A stretch of DNA of 64,000 bases. Source: Patagioenas fasciata (taxonomy: Eukaryota; Chordata; Aves; Columbiformes; Columbidae). Below, piece after piece: positions 41,601 through 53,300 of the stretch. Within the stretch, counting starts at the first letter, position 1. Each line of letters begins with the position of its first letter. Made by a program: the position numbers and the translations under genes. The notes beneath the pieces are model-generated. The model searched no databases. It worked only from the letters and a program-made list of their open reading frames with translations, and had not been told where the DNA came from. Where the stretch lies: assembly GCF_037038585.1 (NCBI RefSeq), contig NC_092526.1, forward strand, positions 34,795,501 through 34,859,500. Reading direction: 5' to 3'.

Positions 41601-42597
41601 CAGGGCCTATGCCACATCCTTCCCACAATATTTATTAATAGGTTTCCATCTTCTCAGTGAAAGAGCAGAGCTAAGGGGAAGGATTCCCAGGAGGGGTGCA
41701 GAAACTGACAACCACACATCATAATTTCAGCAAAGTCAAATACAGCAGAGAATATGCACAGAACTCGACCGCATACTTAGTCCCCAGCTAAGTCTCTGCA
41801 TCCAGCTATGTTCTCTAATATGTGACAGGCACCGCCAGCCTCAATGACTGGCTATGCAAGACACTAAAGAGGAATTTTTTGCCCATTCCTCCTTAAAATG
41901 TTAACAGCATTAAACATCATGTCTGTCTATTGAAGCTGCATTGCTTAAGAGAAAGACTGTGTTATTCGCCTGACAAGTAACACTCTGAATAGCAGCTTTT
42001 CCAGCAAGACTTCTTTTATTGCATATAATTTAAGGACAAGATAGACCAACAACACAAGCTGCCTTTAAGCAGCTCTCTATTTCAGCTGCTGTGCATCATA
42101 CTTCGCTAACCCGAACCTGGTACAAGAAACTGACAGACTATGTCAATTTCAAAAGCATACAAGGTAAAGCTTCGAAACTTAATAAGCAAAATAAGTCAAT
42201 TTCTTCTAAAAATACAGGTTCTCAGCCAATTGTTTGCTCTTTAACTCCGGTGCTCGTTAAGAAAAATATCTGCAGAGTTCCCAATACTAACTATTTCTTT
42301 CTTATTTTGCACATGATATGCAGTTCAGAAGTCTCTACAGTGCTCCTTCGGGGACAAATGCATACAACTCAAAGCTTACGAGACTGTTATCTCCATCTTG
42401 CCTTCAAACCTGTTCTTACACTGCCACACAGACAGACCGCTGCTCTGTAATCCAGCTGCACGCCTTGTTTACTCGCTTACCCCCAACTAAATCAGAAGCC
42501 GTACTTCCAATATCTGCATCAGAAACCGCACTGAGCACCAAAGAAAATCGCATTTTCTCCAACCACTCTGCGGGCAAAGCGAGCATCATCCTTCTGA
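35663..42597. other. Non-coding intron stretch, no gene seen
   Basis: AT-rich first part of the intron in transcription order. It contains a poly(A) run of 16 at 37993-38008, an A-rich tract at 41501-41536 and a GT-rich tract at 41031-41069. Short open frames look random. CpG density rises only at the right end. Confidence 0.75.
41031..41069 (+). repeat. GT-rich low-complexity tract
   Basis: GTTTGTTTTGTTTGGGGTGG followed by a T run. It is similar in style to the tracts near 7.4, 9.3, 24.2 and 29.5 kb. Confidence 0.75.
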
Positions 42598-42930
42598 CCT
42601 CAGCTCGGTCCTAACCGGACCGCCGCTCCGCACATCAGCAGCGGGCAAGTTGCAAAAACAACTTCTCCCCGCAGCACCGGCTGCTCGCAACAAATCCACC
42701 CCTCGCTTGGCCGCAGATTAAACCCACGCCGAGGGACCGCCCTTGGCGTTCAGGGCAACGGAACCGATGGGGAACAGGCCAAGACCACTGCTCAGAAAGC
42801 CTTCTGCGAAGGGACGGAGAAAGAGACAGAAGGCAGCTCTTCCAGTGAGCCCGGGAGGGCCTCGCACGCAGGGCCGAGGGGTTTTGGGGGAACCGAGCGC
42901 ACCCCCCGCCGCCTGCCCCACTCCCCGCCG

Positions 42931-42936
42931 GCTCAC
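42931..42936 (-). other. AGAP1: 5' splice site of AGAP1 intron 1 (GTGAGC)
   Basis: On the minus strand the exon ends GAAG and the intron begins GTGAGC, a good match to the vertebrate donor consensus. The position fits the known codon split before the Asp that follows IAIE in AGAP1 (phase 1). The reading frame would otherwise run on into the intron until a stop at 42637-42635, so the splice is needed for the normal protein. Confidence 0.93.
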
Positions 42937-43099
42937 CTTCGATGGCGATGACATGCTCGCGGATCTGGTTCTGCAGCACCGGCTCCTCCACCCGCTCCAG
43001 CAGTTCATAGATGGAGTAGATGTTGGGGTGCACGGACTCGAAGCGCTGGATCTCGGCCCGGATAGCTGCCGAGTTGGCCAGCTGCTGCTGGTAGTTCAT
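42937..43099 (-). CDS. AGAP1: AGAP1 coding exon 1 (N-terminal 54 residues, partial gene)
   Basis: First coding exon of AGAP1, a GTPase-activating protein for ARF1/ARF5 that acts in endosomal and AP-3-linked trafficking. The exon reads MNYQQQLANS at the start and HVIAIE at residues 49-54, then one extra G (phase 1). It matches the vertebrate AGAP1 N-terminus as I know it. The paralogue AGAP3 differs here (IYAIYDLIERIED against IYSIYELLERVEE). This segment precedes the GTPase-like domain, which is encoded by later exons outside the window. The start is chosen by homology. Its context is GCGCC-ATG-A, with a purine at -3. The frame stays open upstream for 50 codons, but only GTG codons, not ATG, occur there as possible starts. 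The donor GAAG|GTGAGC is strong. The GTPase-like, PH, ArfGAP and ankyrin domains are not in the window. Confidence 0.97.
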
Positions 43100-43200
43100 G
43101 GCGCGGCCGCTCCCGTCCGCCGCCCGCTCCGGCCCGGCGCCTTCTCCCTTCGCCTCGCTCACACCGAGCCCCCCGCGCAGGCCGGCGGGCGGCGGCGGGG

Positions 43201-43212
43201 GGAGGCGGGGCG
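43201..43212 (+). promoter_or_regulatory. GC box (Sp/KLF-type)
   Basis: GGAGGCGGGGCG matches the Sp1/KLF GC-box consensus. It lies about 100 bp upstream of the AGAP1 start codon, within the CpG island. Such sites are common by chance in GC-rich DNA, so it is supported mainly by position. Confidence 0.5.
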
Positions 43213-43622
43213 CAGAGGGGACGAGCCCCGGTCGCTGCCGCCGCCTCACTCACCGGACCCCCCGCCGCCCGCCCCGGGCCGGGCCGGCTGCAACCCTTCG
43301 CCTCTCAGCCCGCAAGGGGCGCCGCCGCTGTTCGTCCGCCCGCTGTCACTTCATCGCGCCGGCGGGGCAGGACAAGCCGGCCGCCCCCAGCCCCATGGAG
43401 GGCGGCACCGCAGCGGACGCCGCTGAGCTCCGTGCTCCCAGCCCCACCGCCGCCGCCTCAACTCCGCAGCTAACGGCCGGCACCTCCTCCTCTCGCGCGC
43501 GGTGCAGGCGGCGCGCGCGGCCCCGCTCCCACCAGCACCAACCGTCCGCCTCGCGCTGCCCCGATCCCCCCCGCGTCCTTCTGCTCTGCCCGCTCCACGC
43601 TCACGCAGGCCGCGCCCCCGGG

Positions 43623-43630
43623 TTACGTCA
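43623..43630 (+). promoter_or_regulatory. CRE-like site TTACGTCA
   Basis: TTACGTCA (TGACGTAA on the minus strand) is a one-base variant of the CREB/ATF palindrome TGACGTCA and a well known ATF/CREB and PAR-bZIP target. It lies about 525 bp upstream of the AGAP1 ATG in the CpG island, near the ZNF143-type element. Function is inferred. Confidence 0.5.
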
Positions 43631-43677
43631 CCACGCAACCCGCCAGCCGTGCCCCGCACGCCGCCCCGCGGCACGGA

Positions 43678-43689
43678 GGGAAATGTAGT
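43678..43689 (-). promoter_or_regulatory. ZNF143/THAP11-type element (ACTACATTTCCC)
   Basis: The minus strand reads ACTACATTTCCC. This differs at one base from the first 12 positions of the SBS consensus ACTACAATTCCC, which ZNF143 and THAP11 recognise in many CpG-island promoters. The usual right half (AGAATGC) is absent. Such elements often sit near the start sites of divergent promoters, which fits the possible bidirectional transcription here. Confidence 0.55.
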
Positions 43690-43804
43690 CCCGGGGAGGG
43701 GGGGCGATGAGATAGCGCGGGGGTCGGGCTTCCACGCGTGCGGGAGCGGCGGGTCTGGCTGCTCCTCTGAGTGCCAAAGGCCACCGCCGTGCTCGCCCCG
43801 TGGG

Positions 43805-43810
43805 CACGTG
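43805..43810. promoter_or_regulatory. E-box CACGTG (USF/MYC/TFE type)
   Basis: A perfect CACGTG with flanks GGCACGTGACC resembles the CLEAR/USF form GTCACGTGAC on one side. It lies near the upstream edge of the CpG island, about 700 bp from the AGAP1 start codon. AGAP1 acts in endolysosomal trafficking, so a TFEB-type site would make sense, but that link is inference. Confidence 0.45.
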
Positions 43811-44626
43811 ACCGCCGGAGCCCGGGATCGGACCGCGAGGTTTGTGCGTAACGCTCTCTGTCCGAATTGCTAACACCTGCAGTGGGTGCGGGGCTGTGTC
43901 CATGCTCACCGGGCACCAGCCTTCGACGAGCTACAGCTGCACCTCGTTGTGCGTCCTCGAGCGTGTAAAATACCGCGTTGCCACAAATATCTTTGTGCAG
44001 ACCCTGGCCGGAGACATCGCACTGTATGAAACAACAGCCTTCCTAGCCAGAAAGCCTGGAGTAGTAGTAAATGTCTCATTTACTTCTGCTAAATTACAGT
44101 GTAATGAAGTGTTGCTGTTGTTACCATAAACAAGTGTTATTAACAATATAATTTGTGAGCCAGCTCTATGTAGGGTTAGGAATTCACCTTGATTAATCCT
44201 TTTTTAGGATCAATATTCCGTGGATTGGAACTCCGAAACCATAAAACATGGAGCAGACCTTAACGCGCAAAACCTTTTAGGTGTCATAAGGACATCCCGA
44301 TAAGGGACAGCCTCAGGTAACCATATCCACCTGTCCTACTGATGATGAACACAATAGTTTCAATATTTTTTTTTGCCTCAAAAAATATTTCTGTGAAATA
44401 TCATTATTTGAATACACAGCTCTGGCTGAGAAGCAGCTATGCTCGTTTCATGGTGCAATTGTTTACTTTGTAAGCTGCAACTACCTTCACATGTTTTAAC
44501 AATAGTTTCTCTTTTTGAGTAACCGTTGTCTTGTTCTGTTAGTTACTTGGTAAAGACAGGTCTTAAGGACAGAAGACATAAAGGTTTTTGGAAACTTAAT
44601 TCATTTGCCAAATCTGTTGACCCATT

Positions 44627-44647
44627 AAAAAAAAAAAAAAAAAAAAA
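44627..44647 (+). repeat. Poly(A) run (21 A)
   Basis: Uninterrupted run of 21 A about 760 bp beyond the CpG island. No retroposon body was recognised upstream of it. Confidence 0.95.
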
Positions 44648-44914
44648 TCAAACTACTTTGTTTTGTTTCTATTTAAGACCTGGGAACATAAGGAGTGCAT
44701 ATCATGTGATGTCCAGGGTGGAAATAGCTGTTCTCCTGCTGTAAATGAATTCTTAACCTAAACAGCTTAAGAGAGGAAAAGCTTGGTAAGCTTGGCAGCA
44801 AGAAGAAGAATAGGAGTGTCATAAAAAACAGTATTTATTTGTGTCGTGAGCAATAGCACCCAGTGTCATAGCAGGCATCTGTTCTCTGGTTTATCGACTG
44901 ACGCTCTGTTGCAG

Positions 44915-45056
44915 GTCTTCTCTGTAAACCCATGGTGACCTGGCAGAGCCGAATGAAGGCTGCAGGGAGATCTCTCAGTTAATGGCTGCAGTGTCGCTGC
45001 TATCAGTCACCTCTAAGTGAATTCTTTCACATAATACATGAGCTATTATGCCTGAG
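44915..45056 (+). other. Candidate non-coding exon of a divergent transcript
   Basis: ACGCTCTGTTGCAG is a good acceptor and GAG|GTAAGTA a near-perfect donor. They bound a 142-nt segment on the + strand. A further donor, CTCAG|GTAACC at 44316/44317, could end a first exon starting in the CpG island. No coding signature was recognised. Splice-site pairs arise by chance, but the position just downstream of a CpG-island promoter in the divergent direction raises the prior. Confidence 0.25.
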
Positions 45057-47364
45057 GTAAGTAGTTGCTACCGATTTATGCCATACACATAGTAACTACT
45101 ATCTGATATTTAAATAGTCCCACTAACGCTTGTGCATTAAGCTTCTTGATATGATGGCTTGCAACAAAAAAAACATAGTGGTGACAAAGGAAGCTGTGAT
45201 ATGAGATTGAGTTTTTGGGTACTCCTGAACACCATGCCTGAAGAACGGACATATCTAATTAACAGCAAATAGACTTCACCCTCATATGAATATGAATTCA
45301 ACAGTCTTTATGTCATTGAATAAAGGGGACATGGATGAGGCTGAGTGACCTCTGGAGCCCGACCTCCTATCTGGGTCAGTACTTGTGAATTCTACCAGTA
45401 ATACTTGCGAGGTTGTCATAGGCAGTTGGGAACGCAGTGGGGACACAGGACAGAGGGGAGGACACAACACAGTAGCTTCTCACTGCGTCCCCAGGTGTCA
45501 GCAGTGTGGGGTGGTCTCAGTTGTGACTTCTAGTCACAGATACCTGTGTCGTCTTCCCTCTTCCTTCTCAGCAGGAATTACTATAATTTTTGGTATTTTC
45601 TAATCCTGGTAGGAAACTCTTGAATGGATAAAAAAAAATGCAGGAAGAATATATTCTCTGCTTCCATTTGTGAGTGCCACTAAAGGGTATTAATAAAGAT
45701 GGAAACATGAGAGGATTTTTGCTTTCATTTACCGTAAACTGTTTGAATAAGATAGTGGTATGTAGAAAGCTAGTAAATGTAATCTGTAATTCTTCCCTTT
45801 GCCTCCCTCCATCCTGATCTTGAGCAGAAGCGTTACCTCATATTACTTTTCTTCCCAGAAAATGCCAAAGTGAACAAAGAGTTAAGCAGTAGCCACTCTT
45901 GTATTTGGGGCTGACTGTTTCCACTGTTGCTGTGTGCTTTGGATTCTTCCAGGTCTAAATCTCATGGCTGGTTAAGACGTGGAAAACAACTCCCAGTGTA
46001 GTCTCAACTGTAAATGAATGCAACTACTACACACAAAAAACTGTAGCATTAAAACCCTGTGTTAATATAAAGCCTTTTCATAATACTCTGATCCATAGAT
46101 CTGTGAAGCTTTTGCTACCCTGATTTTTTGCTACATAATAGCTTGCATATAAGCTTTGTAAAATTAAAGCAAAATATAAGCTACTGTTGCAGCTTACATA
46201 GATTTCTCATGTAAGAAGGCCATAACAATAAGTAATATTTTCCTGTGCCTGCAGCTGAGATTAGCCTGAAATGCTGCTTGTGATGCACAGAGTGATACTG
46301 GGTACATCTCTTCACTATTAAACTCTGTTTTAGAGACTCAGGTATCTGAAGTGATTCATCAACCTCTAGTATGAATTGGCAAAGAGAATGACTTTGGCAC
46401 TGCTGCTATGAGTATTGGCTAATCTAGATTTGTTTTTCTGTGGTCTGGGACATGGCTCGCTTGGGCACTTTACAGCTTTTCTAGGTTTGCTTTTGTCAAA
46501 GGTGAGGTGATCACCGAAATGGGTGCTGTTCTCCAGGTCTGGGGAGATCATGAGACTCAGACAATTTTTACAAGTATAGAAGGGCTGATGGGCTTTAAGT
46601 ACAGTGCACAGAGCGGTCGTGGCCCCAGTGCAGGTTACCCTTCTGTCACTGGCTTTCCTTACTGGGGGTGAAAGCTTTCTGAGGGTGAAGCTTCACACTG
46701 CACCGTGCTCCCGTGTGGTTGGTTCTGTGCTTAGGTCTGTAACATGGTTCCATCTGTGCCTGCCTCCTACTCCGCCTCCCCATCTGACAGATCCACTCGT
46801 TGCCGTGACTCAGAAAGCTAGATCAGATGGTTTCATTCTGATTTTGGTACTTTATTCCTTGAAGGTATTCAGTAACAGGGAAGCAGCACTGAATCAACAT
46901 CTAAAACAGCTCTAGCTCCTACAGATGACTCTGCTTATCCAATTTATGCTATTCCCCATCTGTCCACCATGGCCTAACTCTAAAGAAAGTGCAGGCAAGA
47001 ATTTTGAGGATATGAAATTGATGACCATAGGCTTAATGCATATGGACAATTACATTTTACTTTTGGAGCTGAGCCCAAATGTGCCAGTAAAAACAAGCAG
47101 CAGAGTTTGACCTTAATAGAAGTACGATTATTGAAAAGTTCCACAGAGAAGTTACAGGTGGGATTCACAATCCATGAAGCTGATGTTGGAGTACAGATCT
47201 TGGGAATCGAGAACTCTCATGGAATTTCATTAAAGCACTCACTATCACTTTCCACTAACGCTTTGTTAAACCGTGGTGGAGTATGCTTTCCTGGCTACTG
47301 AAATGGGACTTTGGCAGGACTAGCCTTCAGTTGCTAAACAAATAGCTGAAATGATGATTGGGAC

Positions 47365-47381
47365 AAAAAAAAAAAAAAAAA
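47365..47381 (+). repeat. Poly(A) run (17 A)
   Basis: Uninterrupted run of 17 A followed by CCAAACG. No element body was recognised. Confidence 0.9.
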
Positions 47382-50300
47382 CCAAACGTGTTGAAGCATC
47401 CTGTCCCTACCTGTGACAGGATTTAATATAAATACACCCAGATATCACAGGCAACTTGACACAGAGGTTCATTTGCAGACCTAGCAGAAAGGGGATTAAC
47501 TGAGAAAACTGAGAACATAATGACTCCTGGACCATCCAAGAGAAGTTTTAAGACAAGTCTAGCTGATAGTTGTAAGCAACATTTCTCTTTGACTGTTTTG
47601 GTGTCTCTTCATGATCTAAACCCCCAGCTGTTCGTGTGATTACTGTTGGTATGAGCAGTGTTTTGTTTAATATGCAGGGTGTGTCTGGAAAAATACAGGA
47701 GATAGTGTGTTAGGGATGTATCCTTATGCCTACTAATACTGACATTGCCGTGAAGACTGAAATCAAACCCATATGGAAAACAGATATGGAAACATCAAGT
47801 TTTCTGAATTATCTTTGTCATATTCTGCAGTGAAATGTCAGTAAAAAACTTCAAAAACTTAAATTAGGTTAAGCTTCTTCTGGTAACAAATTGGGATGAA
47901 ATTCTGTTATTTTACTGGGTAAAGATTTGGGTCAGTCAGTTACTATTACAGAGTGATTAGGTTGCTCAAGAGGCTTTGAAACAAATGTAACTACTGAATT
48001 AACCTCATTCACACAGTGTGAAATCTGTTCTAGGAGAAATGCCAACTAGTTCAAACAATACTAATTATGGAGTAGCAACAACAAGGGGATGTTGAAGCTG
48101 TAGCTCATTCCTCAGTGTTCCTGTCATAACCGGGAAAATTCTGTTCTGTACCAAATCTACTTAAAAAAAAGTAGGATGGCAAAAGCAACCTGCATTTCTG
48201 AAGGTGGGAGCATAAATCAAATCTCTTGCAAGGTCAAATAATCCTAATTCAAGGGTCTTCTACTCAGAAGTGAACTAGTATTCTGCTGTGGAGCAGTGAA
48301 CTAGCAGTAACTGTATGTGTTCACCACATGGGGAAAGGCGTCCTAGAGTCACCTCTCGATTCTAGCCCCAGGGACTTGCATTTTCACTAACCTGAAATTT
48401 TCTGAAATGTTAGAAGGAACCATGACTTAAACTGCTCCAATTTTGGCTTCTTGTTAATCTAAGTTTTACTGTAAAGCCATTTACAATATTTACAGATTTA
48501 TAGAACTATTATCTCCATTAAAGCAAAGACATTGGTCGGATCTGGAGTTGTGCTGCAGCTTTGCTCAGGCTGATAATGATCTGTGTTTTAGTTTTAAAGC
48601 AGAGCCTTCAGATGTTTGCAGTGACAATAAACGGCTTCTTCAGATGAAGAAAGATGGTTTTAAGTCCTACATTCTGCCTGTGCTTTGCAAAGTTTAGACA
48701 GTTTCATTTCAGCATAAACTTGAATCATATGCAGTAAAAAAACTTGTTCAGTTGTAGGTTATGTGATATCAGTAACCCTGAGTCAGGGCTCAGCAAACAT
48801 CCTGAATTTTATACCAGGGTGAATCCAGTGACAGCTTTGTATGCCAGTTCTGAGATACTCAGCACTTTATTGAGCTCTTATCATGGCTAAAAGCGATCAC
48901 ACCTAAAGTGTCTCTAAGCTTGTTGCTGTTGTCACTTTCTTGACAGAGAATCAATACTTGATTCACCACATAATTCCATGTTAAGCTGGAATCTCACTTC
49001 AGCTGTGGTATGATAACAGGGCTTTAAACGTTAGGGAAAACTGCAGGCTCAGTTGTTACCTTTGAACTTTCAGAAACGTGCTATTGACTTAGTGCAGAAA
49101 AACCACAGGAGAGGCCACTCTAGGTTCGTTGAAACTAATCTTTTATAACAATTTCCTTGATTTTGAATAACATCTACTATGCATAATGCTATAAAATCCA
49201 GTGATAAGAATGAAGAAACAGGATAAGAAATTTTTAAAAATCAAAATAACTAGGTCTGGCAAAATTGTGAACTGGACGCTATAGTACAAAGACCCATAGG
49301 TGATAATCGAGGAAAATCATGCTCTCAGAACCATCACAGTGAGATGTACCTGTTGCTGAGACACTACGCATGTTCCATTACTAGAGGTCTAAATAGCAGA
49401 ATGGATCTTCCTGGTGTGAGAGAGGTGGCAATCTGCCCTTGTTCTTCCCTGTCACCCTCCAGAAGAGAAAGGTAGCAAACGAGTCTTCACAGACTTTGTG
49501 CTTCCACAAATGTTTGCTTTGATCTGAAGGCAAGACAGAAATCGGAACCATGAGTACCTTGCTGGTGAAGATCCCATGTGACTTATTTTAAGAGCATGAC
49601 CTTGTGCAAGTGGCTAATAGTGTGGATCCTAGATGACAGATTGCAGTTCAAATATAACAGCTGCAGAACACAGCTATGTGTCTCCACATCTGTCTGGTAA
49701 GAAAGCAAAACATTTTCTTTGGCGTTATGGGGTGGAGTATGAGCCATTACTAATCAGTGAAGGGATGCAAAAGAGCATGAAAACAAAGCGAAGGGTGGTA
49801 GTCATGGCTGACCACAGTACTTCCCCGCATTTGAGATAAGAAGTGTTGTCCTTTTTGCCCTTGCCACTTGTGTGTTCCATGACAAGGAAAGTGCTGCCTG
49901 GTAATGCTGACATCAGAAAAACTGAAGTTTGAGAAGGGAGTTGCAGGTACTCGACTGTAGGCTGCCCGGCCAACAAGAATAGTGCTGTCAGGCACCACCT
50001 AATTCCATGGGCAGGCACGGCGGGTGTGTAGGATTGCTCACTTTAATGTTTGTGCTCTTGGGATGGCTGTGGACTCCCAGCAGCAACATCTGGAGTACAG
50101 CCCCGCTGCTTGTTACAAACAGGCCTGGCTGTGTACCAAAGACAGTAGTCCTACTGATGATGTTTATTCCTGTACATATCAGTGATATTTACCTGGCACG
50201 GTAACCCTAGCCCTTCAGGTTTCCCATGTGCAAAATTCCCGCATGAGGTGACTTGGACGCTGTAGTAGCGCAGCCGGCCCCTTGTCCCTAGTGGACAGTG

Positions 50301-53300
50301 TCCCTGAACACTGCATTGCCCCAAAGGTCTGTCAGTTATCGACTCAGACATGGTTGCCACAGAAGCTGGTGGGATTTACTGTGTGGCTGTGTTACTTCTT
50401 TGAGCTGCTTAACAGCTCCCTGGTAACAAGTCACATTTTTGCAGCTCAAGGAGTGTCACAGCAGGAACGGGGCTTCTGCGGCCGGCTTGCACTGCACTGC
50501 GGTCTGTGCAAAGATGTCAGGAAGAATTCCCTGGAAAGGGTCTGGTACTCGCTGCTTTTACACATCCCCTTGTATGCCCCCTTTCTGTAGCTGTAACTTC
50601 TTCATAAAGATGTAATGAAATCCTGTGGGCTATTTGTCTAGAGACAAGGAAGGGCTCCTGGCACATTTCCACGGTCACATTTCACTTACAGTTGGACCAG
50701 GTTTGTCTGACCTAGTTCTGTTCATAAACTGGGCTTAATGGTGGAGTCCTGGAAATGTTCCCAGCTGCTAAAGCCTCTGCAGTAATTAATTGCAGTTCAA
50801 AAGCCCTTCAGCAGCTATGTATCATAATATTAACATTAAAAAAAAAAAAAAGCCAAACATGTTCTCTGTGATTCTAAGCTTTGAACAAGCTTCTTATGGT
50901 GGTGAGACATATTCAATATCACAAAGGCACCATGGGACCCGCTCATCAGTTACTTGCTGCTAGAGTACATACTGAAATGGAAAATATCTTTCCTGTGTAC
51001 CTATTACAGAACTGTTATCATAGAATAAAATGAAGCTTTGGATTGTTTTTACTAAGCTGGGTGTGATTTTTCATTCCAGTGTAACTTTCCATCATTTGAA
51101 AAAAATAATTTGGGAACAAGGGTAATAAATTGAAACTGGATGTTCAATAATATTTTGAATACCAGGAGGCTTCTGGAGAGTGCTCAGCAATTGCTACAGA
51201 CAGGGAGAATCATCAGCACTAGCTGTCTAGCAAAGAGGCAACTTCTGATTGAACTAAGGGTACCTAAATTGCACTCCTTATGTCTAAAAAATGTAACAGG
51301 TATAGTAAAGAAATGTCTTGTTTTCTGTGTAGGTTTAGCTTGACCCAAAAATGCTTTGGACTTGTCCAAATCTCAGGTCGCCTTCCATGAACGTGTACAT
51401 CAACTCACTGTGTTAAAAAGAGAGGCCAAGTGTGGTTCAGTAGCCTTCAAAACAGGTCTTGGGGATTTTGAGCACAACACATCATTTAAAATCAAAAGAC
51501 GGAATTGTGACATCCTTCAAAGAAAGTGAAGTTGTTACTATTAGGACAGCTCCTGTGGCACTATCGTGTCCCTGAAAGTGTCTCTAAGGCAGCAAAACTA
51601 GCACATATCTGCAGCATGGAATGAGTTGCTTTCAAAGCATACAAAGCTGAAACACCTCAAAGCTTAGCCTCATCTTGTATCGTCTACAGTTTCAACTTGT
51701 GTCACTACTTTGAAATGCAAAATAAACTGTAGACATAGGTCTCCTTGAACTCAACTGACTTGAGCAAACTACAGAAATGATGTGCCTGCATTTCTGGGCA
51801 GGGAGCTCGGATGCCGGCACGTCTCTGCCCTTTGTCCTTAGTTCAATAGAGAATACAACAGATTGCTGTTGACCCAGGTCTCAAGGGTCAAAAAACAGGG
51901 GATTTTTGGTTCTAGTTTTCTGAATAGTTGGCTGGATGAAGTAAGATCAAAGTGTGTCATGGATTCTTACTTAATCCTTTTCAATCATTCAAGCTGTCAC
52001 AAGTACATCTGCCACGTTATACTTTGGCCCTCAGCTGAATTTTGATGATCTGTGTGGGAAGTGTTTAAAGCTGCTTCTTCAGACTTCTCAGTGCTCCAGA
52101 CAAGGCTGCAGAGTTTTAGATCAGCAAGGTTTGAAGTTGAAACAGCCATCATAAAATTTAATAAAGCAAGTGAAAAAATACTGCTGTGGTCTCCAGTAGC
52201 AGCACTTCAGGTACATTCTCTTCAGAATGGTAAATGCTTATCTGTGTTTTATCTATTTGTTACTTCATTTGAAAAAGGTGTAGTAGACCTTTAAATATTC
52301 CCTGAGCAATTTAGAGGGGGCTGTAGTGTTAAGCTATATGTAAGGAACCTGGAATAAAGTACTCTCAAAGCTGAGATAAATTATAGTAGCAGTGGTTCTG
52401 TTTCTTACACTGGAAAATGGGATAGAAAACTCATTCCTTGTACAGCTGACAAACACATGTGCACATCTGCTGGAGTTATGCATGCTAAGTAGACCTGGAA
52501 TTGCCGTTGCCTTGCAGAACGTGAAATCTGGATGGTGAATGGTTATCTAACATGAAATACTTGGCAGAAGTCTCAAAAGCTAATTTCAGCTCTGTATTTT
52601 GTTCTTTAAGGGAAAAAGGCTTAATTGGGAGTTGCTAATTTTATTAGTAGTATCATGCTCAAGAGGAAAAAAATGTTACTGTTTGTTTTTTTTTAGGAAT
52701 AGTGTAAGTGCAAGTCATGGTATGTTGAAATTAACAGAGTTAACATCTCAAGCAAGGGCTTCAGGATGCTGGTAATCAACAGTGAGCTAAATTGCATATA
52801 TCAGGAACTTTACTTCATGGCTCTCACATCTAAATAAAGGTGACTTCAGTAAGAATGTACTTCAAGGATGTACCAGTCCTGCCCATGAACTTGGTTGTCT
52901 GATGCCAATCTGAATAACTTATGTGTGTGTGGAAACAACTGATTTCATGGCTTGAGACCCCATCTTTGGAGGACAGGGGTCAAAGCTGTAGCTGGGGTGG
53001 GTGCACAGTAAGGATTGGGCTGCAGAGCTGAGGAGGCACACAGTTCTGCAGATACACTGCGGTTTGTGTTACTGCTCTCGAATCCAGATTATTCACCAAG
53101 GATCACTGTAAGGTATCGAGGTCTGCTAGTGAATAAAAAAACAGTGAAGAGCATGGCTTCATTAATGTTCACAATTACATACTAGTTCTGCATTCTTTGA
53201 GTAAATCAACTGTTCCTGGCAGAGCAAAGGACCTGATCTTCTCTCTGGGGTCATGTCTGGGATCCATTGACTGTTCCAATACTCATGTCAGCCTGTTCTT

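Larger units (their letters stand above)
1..42936 (-). other. AGAP1: AGAP1 intron 1, 5' portion (incomplete)
   Basis: All sequence from the left edge to the exon 1 donor lies inside the first intron. I find no open frame resembling AGAP1 exon 2, which should begin DAFVNSQEWTL, so the intron continues past the window edge and exceeds 42.9 kb. AGAP1 is known for very long introns. The + strand is AT-rich with a visible excess of C over G, equivalent to G over C on the transcribed sense strand. Recognisable contents are listed separately. Short open frames here are scattered, show no family signature and look random. Confidence 0.9.
43100..43700 (-). promoter_or_regulatory. AGAP1: AGAP1 5' UTR and core promoter region (TSS not resolved)
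   Basis: This GC-rich segment lies directly upstream of the AGAP1 start codon. I see no convincing TATA box, so initiation is probably dispersed over the island. The proximal part (43100-43250) is open in frame with AGAP1 but contains no ATG in that frame. The region includes a GC box, a second consensus splice donor on the minus strand at 43253, a CRE-like site and, at its far edge, a ZNF143-type element. The exact transcription start cannot be set without 5' end data. Confidence 0.75.
42598..43868. promoter_or_regulatory. AGAP1: CpG island covering AGAP1 exon 1 and promoter
   Basis: CpG dinucleotides and G+C rise abruptly at about 42.6 kb and fall at about 43.87 kb, against AT-rich, CpG-poor flanks. 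The densest part is 43.1-43.7 kb. The island covers the start of intron 1, the whole coding exon, the likely 5' UTR and several hundred bases upstream. This is the usual layout of a broadly expressed, TATA-less vertebrate promoter. Long open frames on both strands here (up to 227 codons) come from the scarcity of AT-rich stop codons, not from coding. Edges were judged by eye. Confidence 0.93.

Noticed and set aside
43099..43249. N-terminal extension of AGAP1 upstream of MNYQQQ
   Set aside because: The frame is open, but the apparent upstream starts are GTG codons. The homologous start is the ATG at 43099 with a good initiation context.
42743..43426. 227-codon + strand open frame, and similar frames at 43098-43688 and 43502-43873
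   Set aside because: They lie in the CpG island, where stop codons are rare. Composition is Pro/Arg/Ala/Gly-rich without domain signature, and the real coding exon is on the other strand.
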